Positions 26,784 to 35,748 of a stretch of DNA of 64,000 nucleotides are shown piece by piece. The notes under the pieces are model-generated. The model worked only from the letters and a program-made list of their open reading frames with translations, ran no database searches and was not told where the DNA came from. The DNA is from Neobacillus nitrireducens (GTDB lineage Bacteria > Bacillota > Bacilli > Bacillales > Cytobacillaceae), in contig NZ_CP133262.1 in the NCBI RefSeq assembly GCF_030915405.1, forward strand, positions 1,302,001 to 1,366,000, read 5' to 3'. Position numbers and translations under genes: made by a program. The stretch's first letter is position 1. Each line of letters opens with the position of its first letter.

Positions 26784-27659
26784 CTATTTTGTACCTTGGT
26801 TGTTACCTTCTGCCGATTCAGAAGAACCGCTTTTGTATGGCCCTGGTGCAGGGCTAAAACTTAAATGAGTACCTGTAAATGTCATCTGTCCAAGATGTCC
26901 AGGTTTTAATAAACCTTCAAATTTTTTCTCTGTTAGTGGATCCGACGTTTTCTTGACATCTTTTACCCACTGATCAAAATCTTTTTGCGACACTGCTGTG
27001 ACATTAAACGTGTTTTCAGCAAATCCCTTACCGCTGAAACTAGAGTTACGTCCTGTCATTTCACCAGGTTCATCAGCTGCCAAATGTAATGTCGTAATCA
27101 TATTCGACATTGCATACTTTTGCCCGCCAAGTTGCGGAATCCAAAAACTTGTAATTGGCCCATATGAATAAAGTTTAAATTCAATAGGACGATCGGTTGG
27201 GATATACAAATAGTTAACTGTTTCAATATTTTCTTCTGGATAACTAAAATGCCATTTCCAGTCTGATGATGCTGCATAGATAACTATTGGTTCTTTATCT
27301 TGATATGCTATTGGCTTTGCTTCCACAATATAATTACTTTGAACAGATACAATGGATAAGTACGCAACAATAATCACAGGAATACCAACACAGATTGCCT
27401 CGACCCAGTTCTTTCCTTCAATGTGAGGCGGGTAGTAATTCGGACCTTGTTTTGAAGCACGATACTTGACTAACATATAGCTCAAAATAGCAAAGACAAC
27501 AATCACAATAACTGACATAATACTTATAGATAGAATAATATCATTGGCTTGCCTCTGGGCTTGAGGTCCTTTTGGATCAAAGACCAATAGCCGCCGACAT
27601 CCTGTAAGCACTGTGATTATAGTGAAAACAAGTACTAATATAGCCGGTTTACACTTCAT
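26784..27659 (-). CDS. qoxA: Quinol oxidase subunit II
   Basis: 291 residues. The lipoprotein signal has its Cys at about residue 21 (LTGCRRLL). Two helices follow (about 43-65 and 90-110) and then an extracytoplasmic cupredoxin domain (SSDWKWHFSYPEEN, SFWIPQLGGQKYAMSNM). The CuA cysteines of cytochrome c oxidases are missing, as expected for a quinol oxidase. It is the first gene of the operon, 53 nt after an exact Fnr-type box. The C-terminus has a Ser/Gly-rich tail. Confidence 0.88.
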   Translation of the reverse strand: MKCKPAILVLVFTIITVLTGCRRLLVFDPKGPQAQRQANDIILSISIMSVIVIVVFAILSYMLVKYRASKQGPNYYPPHIEGKNWVEAICVGIPVIIVAYLSIVSVQSNYIVEAKPIAYQDKEPIVIYAASSDWKWHFSYPEENIETVNYLYIPTDRPIEFKLYSYGPITSFWIPQLGGQKYAMSNMITTLHLAADEPGEMTGRNSSFSGKGFAENTFNVTAVSQKDFDQWVKDVKKTSDPLTEKKFEGLLKPGHLGQMTFTGTHLSFSPAPGPYKSGSSESAEGNNQGTK

Positions 27660-27711
27660 TCTAGTTCCCCTTTCCTTTTTTAGAATATATTAAATTTAAT
27701 TTTTAATAAAA

Positions 27712-27727
27712 TGTGAATTATTTCACA
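27712..27727 (-). promoter_or_regulatory. Fnr box of the quinol oxidase operon
   Basis: TGTGA-ATTATT-TCACA is an exact match to TGTGA-N6-TCACA. TATATT (27689-27684), 23 nt away, can serve as the -10 element, so the spacing suggests activation rather than repression, which is unexpected for an aerobic oxidase. Confidence 0.65.
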
Positions 27728-27785
27728 ACTATTTACAAATAGAATCGTTAAATATCAATTTAATAGATAGATATAAAAATATCGT

Positions 27786-28430
27786 CTATAATCCAAAAAT
27801 CTTAACCCCTGAACTTATACCAATTCTTGATGCTCCTGCATCAACCATAGCCATAATATCATCCAGATTACGGACTCCTCCTGATGCCTTAACCCCAATA
27901 TTTGGTCCAACTGCTTTTCTCATAATCGCTACATCTTCAACAGTTGCTCCGTATAAAGAAAATCCTGTAGAAGTCTTGACATAGTCTGCACCAGCTTTTA
28001 CAGAAATTTCACATGCACGTATTTTTTCTTCATTTGTTAATAGGCATGCCTCAATAATAACTTTTACCAAAGCCTTTCCTTTTGCAGCATCTACGACTGA
28101 TCGAATATCCTCCTCAACAAGTAAATCGTTTTTGTCTTTCAACGCCCCAATATTAATGACAGTGTCTACTTCTACAGCGCCATTTTCAATTGCATTTTTG
28201 GTTTCAAATGCCTTTGTTTCGGGTGTGTTCGCACCTAAGGGAAATCCTATAACCGTACAGACATTTACTTCCGACTCGCGCAAAAGTCCTGCTGATAGTC
28301 TTACCCACGCAGGATTTACAACGGTTGATGCAAAACCATATTGTTTTGCTTCTTGGCATAATTTAATAATTTCCTTTTCGTTTGTGTCAGCTGATAGTAA
28401 TGTATGATCGATTAGTTTTGCGAAGTTCAT
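27786..28430 (-). CDS. deoC: Deoxyribose-phosphate aldolase
   Basis: 214 residues, a TIM-barrel class I aldolase that cleaves deoxyribose 5-phosphate to glyceraldehyde 3-phosphate and acetaldehyde. The Schiff-base lysine is in [10 protein letters not shown], and VNIGALKD and VIIEACLL are family blocks. It lies 23 nt after the decarboxylase gene in the same direction and is probably the last gene of that operon, although its function is unrelated. No deoxynucleoside genes are nearby. Confidence 0.9.
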   Translation of the reverse strand: MNFAKLIDHTLLSADTNEKEIIKLCQEAKQYGFASTVVNPAWVRLSAGLLRESEVNVCTVIGFPLGANTPETKAFETKNAIENGAVEVDTVINIGALKDKNDLLVEEDIRSVVDAAKGKALVKVIIEACLLTNEEKIRACEISVKAGADYVKTSTGFSLYGATVEDVAIMRKAVGPNIGVKASGGVRNLDDIMAMVDAGASRIGISSGVKIFGL

Positions 28431-28453
28431 TTAATTAACCGCCTTTTGTATTT

Positions 28454-29941
28454 TTATTTAATAGCTAAGTATTCTTTAATTACACGTATTTTCTTTAGTT
28501 CAACATCATCAGCACCCTGAACAGGAAGTCCAGCTTCAACATTCTTCTTTGTATATACCAGATTATCCCTGGTGATAATTTCTCCTGGTATGAAAATAGG
28601 AATTCCAGGTGGATAAACCATTACAAATTCTGCAATAATTCTTCCGGCAGACTTTTCGAATGGTATCACTTCCGTCTCAGCGTAAAAAGCATCACGTGGC
28701 GTTAATGCTAACGGAGGAATCTCAGGTAACAAGACAGAACTGTTTACATTCATGTCCGCTTGAAATTTGTATACCTGTGACAAGTCAGTTAATGCTTTTA
28801 TAAGCGTGTGTAAATCGTTCTGTGTGTCCCCAGGAGTTACAATACAAAGGATGTTGTACAGATCAGACAATTCGACTTCAATATTAAATCCATTTCGCAG
28901 CCACTTTTCTACATCATACCCTGTAATACCTAACTCTTTTACAGATATTAAAAGCTTCGTAGGATCCATCGCGACTGCAGCACTTGAATCCAAGATTTCA
29001 TGACCCATACAATAAAGATGAGGAATTTCATTGATTTTCGAACGTGTTTCTTCAGCTTTACGAATGGTGTCTTCCAATAGTGCTTGTCCTTCAGTAGCTA
29101 ATGATTTTCTCGCCACATCTAATGAAGCCAGTAATAAATAAGAAGTCGAGGTTGTTGTTAACATACTTAGAACAGATTGTACCCTTTTTGATGAAACAAG
29201 ATTTCCTTGTAAATTTAAGATAGAGCTTTGAGTAAGAGAACCGCCTAATTTATGCACACTTGTAGCAGCCATATCAGCCCCTGCCTCCATCGCAGACATT
29301 GGCAGCTCCTTATGAAAATGAATATGAGCCCCATGTGCCTCATCAACAAGTACAGGAATATTTCTGGAATGTGCAATTTTCACTATTTTTTTCAAATCCC
29401 CAGATACGCCATAATACGTTGGATTGATAACAAGCACAGATTTGGTATCTGGGTGTAACAATAATGCTCTTTCAATCGAATCTGGTGTAACTCCATGAGA
29501 AATACCAAATTTGGAATCTACCTCTGGATGAATAAAAATTGGGACAGCACCCGAAAATACGATAGCACTCATGATGGATTTGTGAACATTTCGCGGAACT
29601 AATATTTTATCCCCAGGTCCACAAACTGACATGATCATTGCCATAATGGCACCACTAGTTCCCTGTACAGAAAAGAAGGTATAATCTGCACCAAATGCTT
29701 CGGCCGCTAACTCTTGTGAATGTTTGATAATTCCTTTAGGGAGATGGAGATCATCAAGAGGGCCAATATTAATTAAATCTATGGAAAGTGCATTATCACC
29801 GATAAATTCTCTAAACTCAGGGTCGATACCGTTCCCTTTTTTATGACCGGGAATATAAAATTGGATCGGGTTTTTTTCCGCATGTGTTTTTAAGGCTGTA
29901 AATAATGGTGTATCAAATTGGTTAACCAATGTGTAAAACAC
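28454..29941 (-). CDS. Orn/Lys/Arg decarboxylase family protein
   Basis: 495 residues, PLP-dependent, of the group that includes B. subtilis SpeA and YaaO. VDEAHGAHIHFH and the lysine motif AATSVHKLGGSLTQSS near residue 225 mark the active site; a short C-terminal domain follows. It would turn lysine, arginine or ornithine into cadaverine, agmatine or putrescine. The start is a GTG at 29941, with a TTG four codons later possible. It follows the HemQ-like gene by 26 nt. If it makes cadaverine, the products could feed the gab/lhgO operon; this is inference. Confidence 0.82.
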   Translation of the reverse strand: MFYTLVNQFDTPLFTALKTHAEKNPIQFYIPGHKKGNGIDPEFREFIGDNALSIDLINIGPLDDLHLPKGIIKHSQELAAEAFGADYTFFSVQGTSGAIMAMIMSVCGPGDKILVPRNVHKSIMSAIVFSGAVPIFIHPEVDSKFGISHGVTPDSIERALLLHPDTKSVLVINPTYYGVSGDLKKIVKIAHSRNIPVLVDEAHGAHIHFHKELPMSAMEAGADMAATSVHKLGGSLTQSSILNLQGNLVSSKRVQSVLSMLTTTSTSYLLLASLDVARKSLATEGQALLEDTIRKAEETRSKINEIPHLYCMGHEILDSSAAVAMDPTKLLISVKELGITGYDVEKWLRNGFNIEVELSDLYNILCIVTPGDTQNDLHTLIKALTDLSQVYKFQADMNVNSSVLLPEIPPLALTPRDAFYAETEVIPFEKSAGRIIAEFVMVYPPGIPIFIPGEIITRDNLVYTKKNVEAGLPVQGADDVELKKIRVIKEYLAIK

Positions 29942-29967
29942 CCTTTCTCATCTTATATTTTGTAAAT

Positions 29968-30711
29968 TCATAGTTGGAGTAGATGATTAACGAGTTCTTC
30001 AGACAGGTATTTTCCTACATAAAAAGAACCAAACTCGCCAAATCGGGCGCTTACTTCATCGAATCGCATTTCGTAAATTAGTTTTTTAAATTGGATTGGG
30101 TCCTCCGCAAATAATGCTACGCCCCATTCATAGTCGTCAAATCCCACTGATCCTAAAATAATTTGCTTTACCTTACCGGCATATTTTCGGCCAATTAAAC
30201 TATGGCTTCGCATCATTTTCTTGCGTTCTCCTGTTGATAACTTATACCAATTATCACTTCCGCTACGCAGCTTATTCATCGGGTAGAAACAAATATATTT
30301 CATGCTAGGAATTTTCGGATACAGGCGTTCTCTTATTTCTGGTTTAGCATATGGATCTTCCCCTTTTGGAAGATAATTGCTCAATTCGACTACTGAAACA
30401 TATGATGTCGTTTGGACCGTATACTCAGCAAATTTAGTTTTATTAAATTCTAGTTCTATTTGAGTTAGTTCATCAAGGGTCGGACGTAGAAACATAAACA
30501 TAATATCAGCTTTATGTCCCAATATTTGATAAAAAGCCTGACTGCCTTTCCCTTGTTCTTGAATACCATTCCATCGATTCCACAACTCAATTAACTCGTT
30601 AAGCACCTCTTGACGTTTGTCATCCTTTAAGGATTTCCAGCCCTTCCAATCAATCTTGCGAAAATCGTTTAGGCAGTACCACCCTTCCAATGTTTCGGTT
30701 GCATTAGCCAT
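29968..30711 (-). CDS. hemQ: HemQ-like protein (coproheme decarboxylase family)
   Basis: 247 residues of the chlorite dismutase/HemQ family. HemQ converts coproheme III to heme b with peroxide in Gram-positive bacteria. The tyrosine motif [11 protein letters not shown] near residue 140 and the proximal heme His in [18 protein letters not shown] are both present. The ATG at 30711 overlaps the preceding aminotransferase stop by 8 nt; a TTG at 30720 is too close to the ribosome site. HemQ usually sits beside pta in Bacillus, so its place inside an aminotransferase/decarboxylase operon is odd and suggests a second copy. Confidence 0.85.
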   Translation of the reverse strand: MANATETLEGWYCLNDFRKIDWKGWKSLKDDKRQEVLNELIELWNRWNGIQEQGKGSQAFYQILGHKADIMFMFLRPTLDELTQIELEFNKTKFAEYTVQTTSYVSVVELSNYLPKGEDPYAKPEIRERLYPKIPSMKYICFYPMNKLRSGSDNWYKLSTGERKKMMRSHSLIGRKYAGKVKQIILGSVGFDDYEWGVALFAEDPIQFKKLIYEMRFDEVSARFGEFGSFYVGKYLSEELVNHLLQL

Positions 30712-32017
30712 TGTTTTCAACTTCCTTTGTTAATAAATCTTTTATACCTATATAAATTAATTCAAAGAGTTCTTCTAAATCTTCTTCTTCTACACAAGAA
30801 AAGGCGATTCTTAGGTCTGTCGAGTTTATGGCTATTGTGCCTACCCCATATTGATTTAGCAAATAAAGTCTTAACTCCTCTGCATCTACATCTCTAAGCT
30901 TTAAACACATAAAATAGCCTGAATTAAATGGATAGAAACTCCAAACAGTCTGATACTTTTTATTTCGAACAATCTCTTTTACCTTTAGGGCTCTTCGTTT
31001 CATTACTTCATGCTTTTCATGTTTCTCGATTTCAAAACGAGTGGATTGCAGTGAATGTAAAATAATGGTCTGAGACAGATGGGAACTACTAGAAATGGTT
31101 CCTCTGATTAAACCTTTTGTTTTTTGCTCTAACACATCTAATATTTCCGGGCTTTCAGAAGCAAAAGTAAGGAATCCCACTCTTAAACCCCACACATAAT
31201 TCTCTTTCGTTGCCCCGTCAATTTTAATCGGTAATAAATTCGGATGAAGCCCCGCTAGCCTACCAAACAACGATTCTTTAACCGAATTCTCATAAAATAG
31301 CCCAAAATAGGCATCATCGAGGATTACTGCTACATTGATACCTGCCGCCGCTGCTTCTTTTAATACGGAAATAATCCCTTGGACTTCTTCTTCGCCTGGA
31401 GTATATCCAGTCGGATTGTTAGGGAAGTTAAGCAAGACAATGGCTTTCCCTGTATCCTGATGTTCCATTAATCTTTCCCTTAATGCCAGGATATTAAATT
31501 TATTTAACTTATCAAATAGGGGAAATGACTTAAGCTCGCCCCCTCTTCGGATATGAAAAATGGACTGATAGTTCCCCCAATATTTATCTGGAAGGATAAT
31601 CACATCATTTTCATCAACAAAAAGATCAGCTGTTATGCTCAATCCGTGGGTTAAAGCATTGGTTGTAATTGGAAGACCCATATGTTTTTCCTTTAAGGAA
31701 GGATTATCTCTTAATAATTTCCGTTTCCATTCCAAACGTAAATCAAATTTTCCGGGTGGTGGGGCATAGGGGTATACATCATCAGGTGAATACCCCTGTA
31801 AAGTTTCTTGAATATGGTCAAAATGCATAGGCACATCATTTTCAGTTGCAATTCCTATCGTTGCATTAAAACGTGTAGCCTTTTTACTTGCCTCAGCACT
31901 TTGGCTTAAGATTCCTTTTGGATAATATAGTTTTTTTCCCAAATTAGATAATAATTGATAGATAGTAGGATTATATTTTAATAAGTCATCGTTAAGCTTC
32001 TTAGCGAGTTCGTTCAT
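30704..32017 (-). CDS. Class I/II aminotransferase
   Basis: 437 residues, PLP fold type I. FPNNPTGY, the Asp of [10 protein letters not shown] and the Schiff-base Lys in [15 protein letters not shown] are visible. The sequence is not close enough to a named enzyme to give the substrate. Its start overlaps the upstream HisC-like stop by 4 nt and its end overlaps the HemQ-like gene, so it is translationally coupled to both. Confidence 0.75.
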   Translation of the reverse strand: MNELAKKLNDDLLKYNPTIYQLLSNLGKKLYYPKGILSQSAEASKKATRFNATIGIATENDVPMHFDHIQETLQGYSPDDVYPYAPPPGKFDLRLEWKRKLLRDNPSLKEKHMGLPITTNALTHGLSITADLFVDENDVIILPDKYWGNYQSIFHIRRGGELKSFPLFDKLNKFNILALRERLMEHQDTGKAIVLLNFPNNPTGYTPGEEEVQGIISVLKEAAAAGINVAVILDDAYFGLFYENSVKESLFGRLAGLHPNLLPIKIDGATKENYVWGLRVGFLTFASESPEILDVLEQKTKGLIRGTISSSSHLSQTIILHSLQSTRFEIEKHEKHEVMKRRALKVKEIVRNKKYQTVWSFYPFNSGYFMCLKLRDVDAEELRLYLLNQYGVGTIAINSTDLRIAFSCVEEEDLEELFELIYIGIKDLLTKEVENNG

Positions 32018-33144
32018 TTCACATCTCCTTTAAAGTTAACTGACCTTAATTTTAAGAGAATGGAACTAATGGCTTCTATTAATATAGTAAATTCTTCCTG
32101 TGTACCAATAGAAATTCGGATATGTTCCGGCAAGCCCCATATATCACCATAACGGACAATCACTCCATGAGTTAGAAGCTGTTGGTAGACATCATTGGCA
32201 TGAACCCCAAATTTAACTAGAATAAAATTCCCCATACTCTCTGTATACTCTAACCCAAGCACAGATAGTACCTTGTACAGTTGTACACGACCTTCTGTAT
32301 TTAATTGTCTTGATCTTTTTACATGTTCATGGTCTCTTAATGCAGCCACTGCGGCCGCCTGGGCAAGGCTATTAACATTGAATGGTTCCTTAACATGTAA
32401 AATACTTTGGATAATGGATTTAGGTGCTACGCCAAAACCTACCCTTAAACCGGCAAGACCATAGATTTTAGAAAATGTTTGTAATACTATAATGGGATCA
32501 TCTGAACGTACAAATTCCAATCCATTTGTATAATCTTCATTTGTAGCAAAATGACTATATGCACTATCAAAAACAACTAAAATATTTTTAGGCAGTAAAT
32601 GAAGCAGCTTTTCTAGCATCGACTTTGGCATGTAAGTACCAGTTGGGTTGTTAGGAGAGCAGATATAAATTAATTTTGTATGTTCTGTCACTGCTGCTAA
32701 AATGGTTTCAATATTAAATTGATATTCATGATCAAGCGGTACTGGAACGACCTTTGCACCCATTAAATGTGCACCAAAATCATATTCACTAAATGAAGGA
32801 AAAGGGACAATAATCTCATCACTCGGTTCAAGAAAGGTTTCTGAAATTAATGTAATTAATTCATCTGCTCCGTTTGTAATGATTAATTGTTCCGTTTTTA
32901 AATCAAGGCGGGAAGCAATTATCTTTTTTAACTCAACGGCATGTGCATCAGGATAACGATTTAATTCATTAAGTATGTTAAAGATGGCTTCAATTGCTTT
33001 CGGTGAAGCTCCAAGAGGATTTTCATTAGCTGCTAATTTAATTACTTCTTGCAAGCCTAATTCATCTTGTAACTCCCATAAAGGTTTACCTGGTGTGTAA
33101 GGCTTAATACTATCTAACGCCTTACGTTTCAATATCTGATTCAT
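32014..33144 (-). CDS. Histidinol-phosphate aminotransferase-like enzyme
   Basis: 376 residues, class I/II aminotransferase of the HisC family: KLAANENPLGASPKA near the start, SPNNPTGTYMP, VFDSAYSHF, and TFSKIYGLAGLRVGFG with the PLP Lys. No histidine genes are nearby, so it may act on an aromatic or other amino acid, as HisC homologs often do. The frame is open to 33171; the ATG at 33144 after AAGGAAAGG fits family length better. It is the first gene of the five-gene operon ending with deoC. Confidence 0.78.
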   Translation of the reverse strand: MNQILKRKALDSIKPYTPGKPLWELQDELGLQEVIKLAANENPLGASPKAIEAIFNILNELNRYPDAHAVELKKIIASRLDLKTEQLIITNGADELITLISETFLEPSDEIIVPFPSFSEYDFGAHLMGAKVVPVPLDHEYQFNIETILAAVTEHTKLIYICSPNNPTGTYMPKSMLEKLLHLLPKNILVVFDSAYSHFATNEDYTNGLEFVRSDDPIIVLQTFSKIYGLAGLRVGFGVAPKSIIQSILHVKEPFNVNSLAQAAAVAALRDHEHVKRSRQLNTEGRVQLYKVLSVLGLEYTESMGNFILVKFGVHANDVYQQLLTHGVIVRYGDIWGLPEHIRISIGTQEEFTILIEAISSILLKLRSVNFKGDVK

Positions 33145-33242
33145 ATGAAACACAACCTTTCCTTCAATCATGATAATTGTGAATCAATTCACTCATTTAC
33201 ATAAAAAACTTCATAAAACATTTACAAAAGTAGACATATAAG

Positions 33243-33290
33243 AATCCACTTCTCCATATTATCGGATTTTAAATTTTTATGACCATCCAA
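33243..33290. promoter_or_regulatory. Possible MocR-type boxes upstream of the aminotransferase operon
   Basis: On the minus strand TTGGATG (33290-33284) and GTGGATT (33249-33243) are direct repeats 41 nt apart, 99-146 nt before the first gene. The spacing differs from the 23-24 nt of the other pairs. Confidence 0.35.
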
Positions 33291-33325
33291 TGAACTGCTT
33301 TTTTCACCCTCCATTTGTTGTTTAT

Positions 33326-33355
33326 AAAAAAAGGATCACGTTCATAACATGATCC
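33326..33355 (-). terminator. Terminator of mocR2
   Basis: On the minus strand GGATCA and TGATCC arms are followed by seven Ts, 10 nt after the mocR2 stop. Confidence 0.75.
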
Positions 33356-33364
33356 CTTCAAACT

Positions 33365-34801
33365 TCAACTATTAGTAGACGCAAGTGCTTCCGTAAACCT
33401 CTTAATTCCTTCATCAATTAATTCTTCATTTTCCCTAGCAAATGTAAAACGAACAAAACCTTTTTGAGAACCCATGGTATATCCTGGGACATAAATGACT
33501 CCCTTTTTGATGGATTCCTCCAATAATTGCGTATCATTCATCTCTTTTTTTATCCTGCACCAAATATGAATGCCTCCCATAGGGGTGAAATAATCAACTT
33601 CATCCTTTAAATAAAAATTAAGACTGCTAATAATTTGATTTCTTCTTTTTTCTAATTGTTTGTTTAAATTTGCAATATGAGAATGAAAATTTTCGGATTC
33701 TAAAAAATCATTGGCAATCCACTGTGTAAAACTTGCATGACCAAAATCGATTTGCTGTTTCGCATCTGAGAGTCTTTCAATAACAGAGGTTGGGCCTATT
33801 ATCCAACCAATCCTTAACCCTGAAGCAACGATCTTTGATAAAGAGCTTATATATAAAACATTTCCATTGACATCCATTGATTTTAAAGTAGAGACCTTCT
33901 CCCCTGTAAAGGATGTTAAACTATAGGGGTCATCTTCAACGACAGGGATACCGTTTTCTGATGATATTTCAAGTATCGCTTTCCGTTTCTTTTCACTAAG
34001 TAAGGCACCCGTTGGATTTTGAAAAGAAGGATTCAAGAATATCATTCGTATTCGATGCTTTTTATGCAAGGAAAGTAAGTCATCCGGGTTTATACCATTC
34101 TCGTTTACAGGGATGTAAAAAGGTCTCAGTCCTGCTGATTTAAATATGGGAAGATTATAGTTGTAAGAGGGATCTTCCAATGCCACTGCATCACCTTGTT
34201 TCAATAGGCATTGAACCACCAAGTGTAATGCTTGTTGTGCGCCAGATGTAATTAAGATGGATGAAGGATTCGTTTCAATTTTTCGATATTGCTTAACATG
34301 CATTGCAATCGTTTCTCGTAATATTGCGTTTCCCTGCGGATGATCATAACCCAAGCTTCCAATAAACGATCGAGAAGAAGTAATCTCTCTTAAGTAATGC
34401 AACGGAAAAAGATCCTCTGACAATTCTCCGCTAGCTAGATTGATTATCTTATGTTCTACCGCTTCTCTTCTAATCCTCTGCGTTACAGGTAAATTAGGTA
34501 AAAACGATCCTGCTTCAATATATCTGTTCCAGGATGGGATCCGTTTCCTAGTAATTCCCCAAATATCTTTACTAATAGTCGTCCCGCTACCTCTATTTCT
34601 TTGAATTAGCCCATTAGACTCCAATTCATCATATGCAGCAATTACTGTACTTCTATTAACGTTAAGGTCCTTAGCTAAAGTTCTTTCAGAAGGCAATGGT
34701 TTATCAGGAGGAAAAGTACCAGCCGCAATTCCATTTTCGATATATTCAGCGAGTTGTTTATATATAGCTTTTTTGGCTTGGCGATTAGGTTTCCATTCCA
34801 T
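33365..34801 (-). CDS. MocR/GabR-family transcriptional regulator (copy 2)
   Basis: 478 residues with the same build as the regulator at 19269-20720 and strong similarity along its length (shared ILITSGAQQALHLV, FQNPTG, EDDPYSL, SKIVASGLRIGWI). The N-terminal GntR-type helix-turn-helix (ERTLAKDLNVNRSTV) spans about residues 1-70; the PLP-binding aminotransferase domain follows. It lies upstream of, and in the same direction as, the aminotransferase/HemQ/decarboxylase operon, with possible boxes between them, so that operon is the likeliest target. The two paralogs may share or divide the MocR-type sites in this window. Confidence 0.87.
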   Translation of the reverse strand: MEWKPNRQAKKAIYKQLAEYIENGIAAGTFPPDKPLPSERTLAKDLNVNRSTVIAAYDELESNGLIQRNRGSGTTISKDIWGITRKRIPSWNRYIEAGSFLPNLPVTQRIRREAVEHKIINLASGELSEDLFPLHYLREITSSRSFIGSLGYDHPQGNAILRETIAMHVKQYRKIETNPSSILITSGAQQALHLVVQCLLKQGDAVALEDPSYNYNLPIFKSAGLRPFYIPVNENGINPDDLLSLHKKHRIRMIFLNPSFQNPTGALLSEKKRKAILEISSENGIPVVEDDPYSLTSFTGEKVSTLKSMDVNGNVLYISSLSKIVASGLRIGWIIGPTSVIERLSDAKQQIDFGHASFTQWIANDFLESENFHSHIANLNKQLEKRRNQIISSLNFYLKDEVDYFTPMGGIHIWCRIKKEMNDTQLLEESIKKGVIYVPGYTMGSQKGFVRFTFARENEELIDEGIKRFTEALASTNS

Positions 34802-34881
34802 AAATTTCAGTCCTTATGATTTAATTTAGTCTAATTATTATTTTTCTCTTTTTAAACTTTTAGTCAGGTGCACAAGTTTCT

Positions 34882-34913
34882 AAAAAGACCTATCGCTCAA
34901 CGATAGGTCTTTT
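34882..34913. terminator. Bidirectional terminator
   Basis: AAAAGACCTATCG and CGATAGGTCTTTT form a perfect 13-bp stem with a 5-nt loop between the small TGA-containing gene and mocR2. Confidence 0.8.
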
Positions 34914-34922
34914 GTTAGATTA

Positions 34923-35117
34923 CTAGGTAAAAAACACAATAAATACTCCCAGAGCAATCAAAACTATAGGAATAAAGATGGCATAAATTAAGATTAAATT
35001 GGTAGTATTTCTTTTTGCAGAACTACTATAGTTCTCGTCACCTTTTCAAGCTACAACTAATGTAGCAATTATTGAAATTGCTATTACGATAAATACTAAG
35101 ATGGTTAATATCCTCAT
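34923..35117 (-). CDS. Small two-helix membrane protein with an in-frame TGA (selenoprotein candidate or nonsense mutant)
   Basis: An ATG preceded by AAGGGG opens a 65-codon frame with TGA at codon 24 (35048-35046) and TAG at the end. Before the TGA lies a transmembrane helix (ILTILVFIVIAISIIATLVV); after it come the polar stretch KGDENYSSSAKRNTTN and a second helix (IYAIFIPIVLIALGVFIVFF). Coding character clearly continues past the TGA. Ten nt after it the RNA can form AGAACUA-UAG-UAGUUCU (35035-35019), with the loop 17 nt from the UGA, and a tRNA-Sec gene lies 1.8 kb away. Selenocysteine insertion is possible; a Trp-to-stop mutation is the simpler reading. Confidence 0.4.
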
Positions 35118-35190
35118 ATAACACATCCCCTTATAACATTAAAATCTATCATATTAAGGATATAAACTTAGTACGCATTTTAGGATTATA

Positions 35191-35445
35191 TTAATAATAG
35201 TAGTTTCTTAATAAATTTCCACCATCCAATTCTTCGTGATTTTCACCATCCACTTTTTCTAGTTTAAGTATATGTATTCCTTCATCAGATAAATCAGCTT
35301 TAGAGGAAAACTACTCGATCTCCATCCTTATATTCCATATGATCCATAATGCGTAAAATACTTATCATTAATCTCAGATACTTTATCTCCTAAGAAATAC
35401 ATCCGATTCTGAAATATATCCTTAAGTTGATTTAAAAGGACTGTG
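35191..35445 (-). pseudogene. Broken unrecognised gene
   Basis: Coding-like text appears in two frames: QLKDIFQNRMYFLGDK and onward to a TAA, then after a shift SKADLSDEGIHILKLEKVDG to a TAA at 35191. I do not recognise the family. It appears to be a short gene disabled by at least one indel, next to the integrase remnant. Confidence 0.35.
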
Positions 35446-35456
35446 TGTATATTTCA

Positions 35457-35688
35457 TCATCTTCCAAATATACTTTTAAGTGGGGAAAATGAATTATGTT
35501 GCCTTTTAACGTCAGAATCTGTCATCTGAATATATTTTCGAACCATTGACATATCACAATGCCCTAAAATCTTTTGCAAGGAGAATGGATCACCACCATT
35601 CTCATAATAGCCTTGGATTGTAGAATTTTCCAAACCCTCAGTTTTGTTTGAAGGCCATAAATCGCTCAAACATTTCGAACAGAGTCAT
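35457..35688 (-). pseudogene. Internally deleted tyrosine recombinase (phage-type integrase)
   Basis: The first codons (MTLFEMFERFMAFKQ) match the N-terminal SAM-like domain of integrases; after a frame change the text reads EGLENSTIQGYYENGGDPF, jumping directly to the C-terminal catalytic end LQKILGHCDMSMVRKYIQM with the LGH His and nucleophilic Tyr, and ending at FSPLKSIFGR. The central 200 or so residues, with the catalytic Arg, are missing. It cannot act as a recombinase. It marks a former integrative element beside the tRNA-Sec genes. Confidence 0.75.
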
Positions 35689-35748
35689 CTTTGCTCAGTT
35701 TGTTTGAACCGTTTAATATTCTGTGTACTTCTGAACCTTTTCGTTGGG

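Noticed and set aside
32014..33144. Histidine biosynthesis gene hisC
   Set aside because: No other histidine genes are near and HisC-like enzymes often act on other amino acids, so the symbol was withheld.
35223..35253. TTGGATG/GTGGATG pair 24 nt apart, like the MocR boxes
   Set aside because: On the minus strand the two boxes fall in one reading frame of a broken gene and encode VDG and LDG, so a coding origin explains them better than an operator.
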